NCBI RefSeq assembly: GCF_022179185.1
Contig: NZ_BPQJ01000050.1
Coordinates: 1 to 46,807, forward strand
Length of the DNA stretch: 46,807 nucleotides
Reading direction: 5' to 3'
DNA from: Methylobacterium frigidaeris
Lineage (GTDB): Bacteria; Pseudomonadota; Alphaproteobacteria; Rhizobiales; Beijerinckiaceae
The notes beneath the pieces are model-generated. The model searched no databases. It was not told the DNA's origin and worked only from the letters and a program-made list of their open reading frames with translations. Position numbers and translations under genes: made by a program. Every line of letters starts with the position of its first letter. Within the stretch, counting starts at the first letter, position 1. Below, piece by piece: positions 41,026-46,807 of the stretch.

Positions 41026-41888
41026 TGGAGCGCGCCTTCTCCGACAACGGCTTCGCCCCGCTCTCCCTCGACGACCTGCGCGAGATGGCGCGGGTCAACC
41101 GCCTCGACGTCGCCGCCATGTTCATGGCCGCCAGCAACGGCCATTTCGGCTCGTGCTACTCCTGCACCGAGATCGTCACCGCCCTCTACTTCGCGGTGAT
41201 GCGGGTCGACGCGGCCCGGCCCGACTGGCCCGACCGCGACCGCTTCGTGCTCGGCAAGGGCCACGCCGCCCCGACGCTCTACTCGGCGCTGATCCGGCGC
41301 GGCTTCATTCCGGAGACGTGGATCGCCGAATACGAGACGAAGGTCGGCGCGAGGCTCGCGACCCACCCGTCGCGGCGCTATCAGCCCGGCGTCGATTCCT
41401 CGCAAGGCGCGCTCGGCCACGGCCTGTCGAATGCCTGCGGCATGGCGCTGGCGGGCCGCCTCGACGGGCGCGACTACCGCGTCTACGCGGTGCTCGGCGA
41501 CGGCGAGCTGCACGAGGGCTCGGTCTGGGAGGCCGCGGCCTTCGCGCCCAAGCACCGCCTCGACAACCTCGTCGCCATCGTCGACCGCAACGGCCTGTGC
41601 GTCGACGGGCGGGCCGACGAGGTGCTGCCGCTCGAACCCCTCGCTGACCGCTGGCAGAGCTTCGGCTGGGACGTGGTCGAGGCCGACGGGCACGACCTGC
41701 CGACGCTCGTCCCGCTCCTCGACGTGCCGCGCTTCGGCGGCAGCGGCCGGCCCCGGGTGGTGATCGCCCACACCGTCAAGGGCCGCGGCGTCTCCTTCAT
41801 GGAGGACATCCGCAGCTGGCACGCCGACGCGGTCTCGCCGGCCCAGTACGCGGCGCTTCAGGACGAGTTGCGGGAGGTGCTGCGATGA
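41025..41888 (+). CDS. Transketolase N-terminal (ThDP-binding) subunit
   Basis: Encodes 287 aa; TGATG overlap with the preceding gene. Contains the transketolase PP-domain: ASNGHFGSCYSCTEIVTALY, DRDRFVLGKGHAAPTLYSAL, then the ThDP diphosphate motif VLGDGELHEGSVWEAAAFA ending in IVDRNGLCVDGR, and HTVKGRGVSFMED. Substrate phosphate-binding residues of true transketolases cannot be judged by eye. Split two-gene transketolases occur in secondary pathways where a ketol is transferred from an unusual sugar. Partner encoded directly downstream. Confidence 0.92.
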   Translation: MERAFSDNGFAPLSLDDLREMARVNRLDVAAMFMAASNGHFGSCYSCTEIVTALYFAVMRVDAARPDWPDRDRFVLGKGHAAPTLYSALIRRGFIPETWIAEYETKVGARLATHPSRRYQPGVDSSQGALGHGLSNACGMALAGRLDGRDYRVYAVLGDGELHEGSVWEAAAFAPKHRLDNLVAIVDRNGLCVDGRADEVLPLEPLADRWQSFGWDVVEADGHDLPTLVPLLDVPRFGGSGRPRVVIAHTVKGRGVSFMEDIRSWHADAVSPAQYAALQDELREVLR

Positions 41889-42877
41889 GCCTGCTCGATC
41901 ATCCCGACCGGCTGCACGAGCACGTCTCGGCCTTCCGGGCCGCCCATCCGCGCGCGGACGTGCGCGCCCGCTTCGGCGCGAGCGTCACGGCGCTCCTGGA
42001 CCGGCGGCCCGACGCCGTCGCGGTCACCGCCGACCTGATGCACGCGACGGGCCTCGCCGGGCTCAAGGAGCGCCATCCCGACCGCCTGATCAATGTCGGC
42101 ATCGCCGAGCAGAACCTCACCGGCGTCGCGGCCGGGCTCGCCGCCTGCGGCAAGCTGCCGGTCGTTTGCGGCTACGCCGCCTTCCTCACCCTGCGGGCGG
42201 TGGAGCAGGCCAAGGTCGATTGCGCCTATAACGAGCTGAAGGTGATCCTCTGCGGCCTCGCCAGCGGCCTGAGCTACGGCGTCGGCGGCCCGACCCACCA
42301 GACCTACGAGGACATCGCGATCATGCGGGCGATCCCGAACATGATCGTGGTGGCGCCCTCCGACCCGGTCGAGCTCGACCACGCGCTCCAGGCGGCCGCC
42401 GAGCACCCGGCGGGAACGCCGATCTACCTGCGGCTCGGCCGCGGGCCCGAGCACGTGTTCACCCGGCCCGGCGACCCGTTCGCGATCGGGCGCGCAGCCC
42501 GCCTGACCGAGGGGCGCGATGTCTGCCTCGTCGCCCATGGGGCGATGGTCATGGAGTGCCTGCTCGCCGCCGACCTGCTCCGGCCGGAGGGGATCGCCGC
42601 GGAGGTCCTGAACATGCATACGGTCAAGCCGGTCGACCGCGGGGCGATCCTGGCCGCGGCCGCCCATGTGCGCGCGATGGTGGTGGTGGAGGAGCACAGC
42701 GTGATCGGCGGCCTCGGCGCGGCGGTGCTCGAAGTGCTGGAGCGCGGCCACGCCTTTCCGATCCTGCGCATCGGCGTCGAGGACGCCTATCCGCCGATCG
42801 GCCCGACGCCGGAGCTGCGCGAATCGCTGGGCCTCAGCGGACCGCGGATCGCCGATCGGGTGCGGGCCTTGCTGTAG
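41885..42877 (+). CDS. Transketolase C-terminal (Pyr domain) subunit
   Basis: Encodes 330 aa; its ATG overlaps the previous stop. Pyrimidine-binding domain with the catalytic Glu in RLINVGIAEQNLTGVAAGLA, GPTHQTYEDIAIMRAIPNM, IYLRLGRGPEHV, then the C-terminal domain (VLNMHTVKPVDRGAILAAAA, VVVEEHSVIGGLG). Together with the N-terminal subunit it forms a complete ThDP enzyme. Last gene of the rightward set. A weak GC hairpin follows near 42904. Confidence 0.92.
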   Translation: MSLLDHPDRLHEHVSAFRAAHPRADVRARFGASVTALLDRRPDAVAVTADLMHATGLAGLKERHPDRLINVGIAEQNLTGVAAGLAACGKLPVVCGYAAFLTLRAVEQAKVDCAYNELKVILCGLASGLSYGVGGPTHQTYEDIAIMRAIPNMIVVAPSDPVELDHALQAAAEHPAGTPIYLRLGRGPEHVFTRPGDPFAIGRAARLTEGRDVCLVAHGAMVMECLLAADLLRPEGIAAEVLNMHTVKPVDRGAILAAAAHVRAMVVVEEHSVIGGLGAAVLEVLERGHAFPILRIGVEDAYPPIGPTPELRESLGLSGPRIADRVRALL

Positions 42878-42929
42878 GGCCGCGTCGGTCTCCCGGTGAG
42901 GGCACCGGCGCAGGCGTGCGGCGCCGGGG

Positions 42930-43242
42930 GAGAAACACTAGCGTCTTCGCTCCGACCTCGCAGGTCGCCCTGGAGCTGCTTCTCCGGGATCGCCTGGAGG
43001 TGGTCGCCTCCGTCAGGCAGCCGCTGGAGCTCTACGCACGCGATCACGCGGTTGTGCGCGCCTTTCCCGGGCGGTTCATTGCGATCAAGCAAGCGATAGC
43101 GGCCCCGAGAGGACGCGACGAGGCCCTGGCCCATCTGGTCCGCTTCATCGAGGAGATGGAGGCGTCGGGCTTCGTCGCGGCCGCCCGAGCCCGCAGCGGT
43201 CAGCACGATGCCGCCGTCGCGCCGAATTCGGACAATCCGTAG
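42930..43242 (+). pseudogene. C-terminal remnant of an ABC solute-binding protein (family 3-like)
   Basis: The rightward frame encodes VFAPTSQVALELLLRDR, then a region ending FPGRFIAIKQAIAAPRGRDE, LVRFIEEMEASGFVAAARAR, then SGQHDAAVAP and stop. PGRF-x-I-x-QA-x-x-x-P-x-GR and ASGFVA-x-x-x-x-RSG are typical C-termini of amino-acid-type solute-binding proteins. The N-terminal ~150 residues are absent; upstream the frame runs antisense-like through the transketolase gene. So this is a truncated leftover, abutting a truncated LysR gene. Confidence 0.65.
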
Positions 43243-43756
43243 CGGTCGACTGCGCTCGGGAACACATGGTGCCGGACAGAACCTTTCGGACGATCAACTC
43301 GGAGGCCTGCGGCGGCACGGCGCCGATCACGATGTCCAGGCCGCCACTGACCACGTCGAGGTTCGTGTCGGTTAGGACGAGATGGGGGCTGACTCGCGGA
43401 AACCTGCCGCTGAACTCCGCGATAATTGGCGCCAGGACGCGCCGGTCCCATTGCAGGGGCGCGCTGATCCGCAGAGACCCGCGTGGCTGTCCGGCCCCCT
43501 GTGCAGCCTCGGCTTCCGCATCGTCGATCTCGGCCAGGATCCCAACGCAGCGCTCGTGGAACAAGGCGCCCTCGTCGGTGAGTTCGAAGCGGCGGGACGT
43601 CCGCGTCACAAGACGGACGCCCAGCCGGTTCTCCAGCGCCGTGAGGTGCCGGCTCATCACCGCCGGCGACGTACTCAGGGCCCGCGCCGCCGCCGAGAGG
43701 TTGCCGGCCGCCACGATCGCGACGAAGAGCCGGAGGTCACTTATCTCGCCGGCCAT
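43145..43756 (-). pseudogene. LysR family regulator, 3'-truncated
   Basis: From the ATG at 43756 the frame encodes a good LysR N-terminus (DLRLFVAIVAAGNLSAAARA, SRHLTALENRLGVRLVTRTS) and the start of the effector domain (GSLRISAPLQWDRRVLAP, LVLTDTNLDVVSGGLDIVIG). Similarity stops near residue 165 (about 43265), after VRKVLSGTM. The rest reads antisense through the solute-binding-protein remnant and is Arg/Pro-rich noise. Total 203 codons against the family's 300. The regulator would bind DNA but lack most of its sensing domain; probably non-functional. Confidence 0.75.
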
Positions 43757-44328
43757 TCGGGCCCCGTCGGTCTTGTTGCGACTTGGTTGCACGATGCACT
43801 TCCTGCTACTCAAAGCGATGGGAGCATCCGCGGTCATCAGTCTATGATAGCGGACAAGTCTCGGGCTGCGACTTGCATCTGGGGACGGATGCATCGGCCG
43901 GCGCATCGACGCCGACGCGGGCCGTTGAGGCCCTGGCGGTCAGCGAATACGGTCAGGCCGCCTCCTCGCCGTCGAACGTCCTACTGTCGGGCCAGAGGTC
44001 GATTGTCGCGTCGCAATGATCGTCGAGCCTTCATCGGGCGGCCTGCAGCGATGCGCTGGCGCCGTTTCTAACGGAGGTTGCCTATGCCGATGGTTTTCCC
44101 CGGCACCGGCTTCTCCATCTTGGCAGGGGGCCTACGGCCAGCAGCAGGTCGTACACCTTGGCGACGAGCGGCGCCCAGAAGCGCTGCCACGAGAGCACGT
44201 GCAGCACCGGGGTCTCTGCCAGCATGGCCTCGCGCTGCCTCGCGGACAGCCCCCCTTGCGTTTGCAGGTGGAAGCGACTGTCTCCCAGCCATCGGCGCTT
44301 GTCATGGAACGGATGAAGATAATTTGGA
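43757..44328. other. Region without a supported gene
   Basis: Upstream of the truncated lysR gene and downstream of the IS481 transposase. A leftward frame near 44082-44300 (QREAMLAETPVLHVLSW, FWAPLVAKVYDLLLAVG) looks slightly protein-like but matches no family I know; it may be another gene fragment. Confidence 0.4.
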
Positions 44329-45129
44329 CTAGCTGTCTGGTTGTGAGACCTCCTTGGCATCTGCAACAACCTTGAGCGCTCGATCCAGGATGGCTAGATC
44401 GGCTTTCTTGGCTGCTGCGCGAGCTAGGCCAGGCTTGTCTTTCAGGCGTTGGTGCAGGACCATCTCGGGCGAGAGACCTTTCAGGGCACGCTGTCGACGA
44501 CCATTGTAGGCCACGTTGAAGCCCGCCAGCAGGATTTCCAGATCCTGATGGCTGTAGATCGTGATGCCGAGCACCTCGCGTTGCACCCGGCCGTTGAAGC
44601 GCTCGACCATGCCGTTGGTTTTCGGGGTGTAGGGTCTCGTCTTGCGGTGCTCGATCTCGTGGCGCCGGCAAGCGGCTTCGAAGGCATCAGCCGTGAAGCA
44701 GGATCCGCGGTCGGTCAGCAGATAGGTCACCCGGAAGGGCAGAGACGCCACGGCCTCATCCAGGAAAGTGACAGCTGAAGCCGTCGTCTCGTCGTCCTTG
44801 ACCGCGAGATGCACGAAGCGCGACGCGCGATCGATGGCGACGTACAAGTAGCGTTTCCGGGTTGATCCGTCCTTGTCGCGCAACTTGGGCAAATGCTTCA
44901 CGTCCATGTGCAGGAAGCCGACGTCGTACTCCTTGAACTCGCCGTGGGGTCTGCAGGACGGATTTGCGGTCGGGAGACGGTTGAGAGCTTCGGCCTTGAG
45001 GATGCGGTAGACGGCGTCACGGTTGAGGTGGTGCAGGAAGTGGGTGACCACGAAGGTGAGGTCGTCAAGGGGAAAGCCGGTCGAGCGACGCAGGGCGCAG
45101 ACGATGGCGCGCTCCTCGTCGCTGGCCAT
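44329..45129 (-). CDS. IS481-family transposase, probably 5'-truncated
   Basis: The frame encodes 266 aa from the first ATG: the rve/DDE integrase core YDVGFLHMDVKHLPKLRDK (first Asp), YLLTDRGSCFTADAFEAACR (second Asp), PYTPKTNGMVERFNGRVQRE (Glu), plus FPLDDLTFVVTHFL before it. In relatives this is preceded by ~70 residues with a helix-turn-helix. Here the frame remains open upstream to about 45185 (TTRRGSTPGGSHTLPW) but runs into the end of the DUF3309 gene without that HTH. So the element has lost its left part and is likely immobile. No terminal repeats were found. Confidence 0.8.
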   Translation of the reverse strand: MASDEERAIVCALRRSTGFPLDDLTFVVTHFLHHLNRDAVYRILKAEALNRLPTANPSCRPHGEFKEYDVGFLHMDVKHLPKLRDKDGSTRKRYLYVAIDRASRFVHLAVKDDETTASAVTFLDEAVASLPFRVTYLLTDRGSCFTADAFEAACRRHEIEHRKTRPYTPKTNGMVERFNGRVQREVLGITIYSHQDLEILLAGFNVAYNGRRQRALKGLSPEMVLHQRLKDKPGLARAAAKKADLAILDRALKVVADAKEVSQPDS

Positions 45130-45187
45130 CCAGGGCAGGGTATGGGACCCGCCGGGGGTCGAACCACGGCGGGTGGTCGAGGGTAGG

Positions 45188-45346
45188 TCAGATGTTGATC
45201 CGACCAGTGAGCAGCAGGACGATTAGGACGATGAGCAAGACGCCGCCGATGCCGAGGCCGCCCATGCGGTAACGGCCGCCGCCGTAGAAGCTGCCACCAC
45301 CACCGAAGAGCAGGATCAGGAGGATAAGGATGATCAGGAGGGTCAT
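45188..45346 (-). CDS. DUF3309-type small hydrophobic protein
   Basis: Encodes 52 aa: two hydrophobic stretches (LLIILILLILLFGGGGSF and GIGGVLLIVLIVLLLLTG, read with the intervening YGGGRYRMGGLG) and ends GRINI. The Gly/Tyr-rich loop between Leu/Ile-rich helices is characteristic of DUF3309, tiny membrane proteins widespread in Alphaproteobacteria and of unknown role. The ATG at 45346 has AGGAC about nine bases upstream. Its 3' end directly borders the truncated IS481, yet the gene itself is complete. Confidence 0.75.
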   Translation of the reverse strand: MTLLIILILLILLFGGGGSFYGGGRYRMGGLGIGGVLLIVLIVLLLTGRINI

Positions 45347-45427
45347 GGGTGGGCAGTCCTTACGGCCACGCTGGCTGGTGGGAAGAATTGCTGCTCTGGC
45401 GCTTTTCGTTCCTCGGGGGGGAGCCGT

Positions 45428-45836
45428 TTAGGAGCCGCCCGCGACGAGGTCGAACGATGACGAGGTGACGGATGGAGGGTGGATTACCGGCGCGCCCTCA
45501 TGGCGAGATGTCGGGCTCGGATGTGGCGGGCCGACCATCGCAACCTCAGCCACCACCGCGGCCGCCGGCACCGCGATGGTGAGGGGCAGGCTTCTGGTGG
45601 TCTCGAGGGCGAGGAACGCTATGGTGAGCGGGCCGCTCAGGATCGCCGTCACCATGGCGCTCATCCCGACGACACTCAGCACGATGGTGGGGATCTGGAG
45701 CGAGAACAGCGACATCCCGCGAAGGCTATGAGCTTGCCCAGCATCGCGCCGAGGAAGAGCGAGGCGAAGAACACGTCGCGTCTTCCAAGCTCAATCTTGG
45801 CCACCAGGCTCAGGTCTTCCGTCATTATGACGGCAG
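45428..45836 (-). pseudogene. ClC-type chloride channel C-terminal remnant, frameshifted
   Basis: The leftward reading gives VAKIELGRRDVFFASLFLGAM, then LGKLIAFAG, a frame jump near 45720, and IPTIVLSVVGMSAMVTAILS, GPLTIAFLALETTRSLPLTI, AVPAAAVVAEVAM. SLFLGA-x-LG and VVGM-x-A...GPLT-x-x-FLALE are signature parts of ClC channels/antiporters. The N-terminal two thirds are missing and the two pieces are in different frames, so it is a pseudogene. The frame after EVAM is Pro/Ser-rich noise. Confidence 0.65.
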
Positions 45837-45969
45837 TCGAAGCCGGTGCAGTGGACGGAAGCAGTCTCGACCTCGGCGGAGCTGGTGGGTAGGTAGGTTA
45901 ACGGCTCCCCACGGCCTGAGGCCTACCCATCTCTCCGCACCAATCGTCAACACACTTTGGGACTCTTGG

Positions 45970-46212
45970 TTATACTGCGCATAGCCCCTTCGACACCTCA
46001 AGCCTGGTGATGAAGCGCGCGCGGTCCCACAGCTCAATCGCATGATTTTCTATCATCGCCCGAATGAGACTCATGGCGTCTTTATCATCATGGGCAGGGA
46101 TCAACTCTGCCCAAATGATCTTACCATTGCCGTCAACAAGATAAGCCCGATAGGCTGGCTCGTCGCGGTAAAAATTTCTGCTGAAAGTTGATGTATTTTG
46201 TTGTTCAACCAC
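45970..46212 (-). CDS. 80-aa hypothetical protein
   Basis: Start GTG at 46212 with AAGGAGG four to six bases upstream, a near-perfect ribosome-binding site. The sequence (EPAYRAYLVDGNGKIIWAEL, IPAHDDKDAMSLIRAM, NHAIELWDRARFITRL) reads as a beta hairpin plus helix plus ELWD strand. Similar small proteins with R-AYLVD-x-x-GKI and AIELWDRAR recur in Rhizobiales, function unknown. Its composition is less GC-rich than neighbours. Confidence 0.65.
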   Translation of the reverse strand: MVEQQNTSTFSRNFYRDEPAYRAYLVDGNGKIIWAELIPAHDDKDAMSLIRAMIENHAIELWDRARFITRLEVSKGLCAV

Positions 46213-46673
46213 GTGGCCTCCTTGCGGATAAGCACAGGCATAAGCTTGAGCTTATCCAACCCTTGTTGAGCAATCTGCCTCGTAGTGGGCGCGAGTTATG
46301 CTCCCAATCCGAGAGCAGGGAAAGCGTCATAAGGGGGTAAGGCGCCCATGTTACCTCTGTATTACGTTGCAGGTTGCGACTGTAGCGATGGAACCCGACG
46401 AGACCGGGCTCGAACTCGTGCGCGCCGAGTGCGCCTACCTTGAGGCTTGCGCCGCGGTACGGAGTTAGGCGGCCGAGCTGGTGCGCGGTGGTGACCATCC
46501 CTTGGGGTATGCCTTCATGGTCGCGAACGACGAATGGTCGGATTGGATCATATGCCTGCAATCAGGACACCGGCCCTACGCCGAAGCCAGCTTGAACAGT
46601 GTGACGAGGTCACCGGTGAGGATCTGCGATCCCGTAGGGCGAGGAGAGCGGCACCATCTGGATTCGCATAATA
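46213..46673. other. Region without a supported gene, left of the second IS630 copy
   Basis: A leftward frame of 118 codons overlaps the start of the 80-aa gene and lacks family features. Nothing else supported. TA at 46672-46673 is the flank of the IS630 end. Confidence 0.4.
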
Positions 46674-46807
46674 CCACCGCGCTTAAGCATTGACGCGTGT
46701 GATGTATTTGAAGCTGGCGATGGAGCGGACGCGCTCTGGCTCATCGGTGAGTGCGTTCCAGGCGGTGCAACAGGCGTCGAGGATCGCCTCGTAGTCGGGG
46801 AACATGC
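46674..46807 (-). mobile_element. IS630-family element, second copy, cut by window edge
   Basis: Begins CCACCGCGCTTAAGCATTGA after a TA, matching the inverted-repeat end of the first copy (13466-13485 read inward) at 19 of 20 positions. The element continues beyond the window. It is inverted relative to the copy at 12323-13485. Confidence 0.8.
46683..46807 (-). CDS. IS630-family transposase, C-terminal part (partial)
   Basis: The leftward frame encodes MFPDYEAILDACCTAWNALT, then EPERVRSIASFKYITRVNA and stop at 46683. The first copy reads VFPDYKAVLDACCTAWNALT and RSIANFPYIARVNA, so the two are close relatives but not identical. The catalytic part lies outside the window. Confidence 0.8.
   Translation of the reverse strand, partial: MFPDYEAILDACCTAWNALTDEPERVRSIASFKYITRVNA

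Noticed and set aside
42904..42930. GC-rich hairpin after the transketolase genes
   Set aside because: Stem of only about seven pairs without a T-run; not convincing as a terminator.
46205..46561. 118-codon leftward frame
   Set aside because: Overlaps the better supported 80-aa gene start and has no recognisable features or ribosome-binding site.

Overview
The window is GC-rich alphaproteobacterial DNA, most likely from a Methylobacterium-like member of the Rhizobiales/Hyphomicrobiales. I infer this from a Ros/MucR-type regulator, FadR-type control of acyl-CoA genes, several CheB/Cache/PAS signalling proteins, DUF1003, DUF3309 and RlpA-like proteins, and many small exported proteins of the kind these genomes carry. 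No rRNA, tRNA or CRISPR array was seen, so the species cannot be fixed. Mobile-element debris and a ParA-like gene suggest a genomic island or a large replicon with island character.

Layout. (1) 1-1400, minus strand: a two-gene RiPP locus. A 121-aa precursor ends in three copies of the pattern T-[VI]-T-x-V-x-x-E-Q-x-D and is followed one base later by an MvdC/MvdD-type ATP-grasp ligase. This is a strong candidate for a graspetide (omega-ester peptide) system and is the most interesting item. (2) 1857-6130: MucR-like regulator without the usual zinc ligands, small exported and acidic proteins, an HNH protein, a DUF4160/DUF2442 pair, and a ParA-like ATPase with a small partner downstream of a 42-bp near-perfect palindrome. 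(3) 6130-11422: a split CheB (catalytic gene plus zinc-ribbon gene) facing a fused CheB paralogue, then a Cache-HAMP-GGDEF diguanylate cyclase. (4) 11423-13485: serine recombinase relics and a complete IS630-family element with a -1 frameshift. (5) 13830-18205: a soluble MCP-hairpin/Cache protein, a PAS-PAS hybrid histidine kinase and a small protein. (6) 18308-25037: MarR/OhrR-like regulator, small exported proteins, an HhH protein, an RlpA-like protein, DUF1003, and a comparatively AT-rich AraC regulator.

(7) 25683-42877 is a coherent catabolic island. A double GntR/FadR regulator is followed by a leftward operon (quinone oxidoreductase-like, hotdog thioesterase, two acyl-CoA dehydrogenase subunits, enoyl-CoA hydratase). 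Divergent from it, a rightward set encodes an acyl-CoA ligase, a five-gene branched-chain-amino-acid-type ABC transporter, an SDR, a glycerol-dehydrogenase-like enzyme and a two-subunit transketolase. Together they suggest import of a carboxylic acid, CoA activation, beta-oxidation-like steps, and handling of a polyol/ketol part by ThDP chemistry. The substrate is unknown.

(8) 42930-46807 is a scrap zone: a solute-binding protein tail abutting a truncated LysR gene, a 5'-truncated IS481 transposase, a DUF3309 gene, a broken ClC channel gene, a small hypothetical gene, and the end of a second IS630 copy in opposite orientation. All assignments come from reading the sequence and recalling family motifs; no database search was run.
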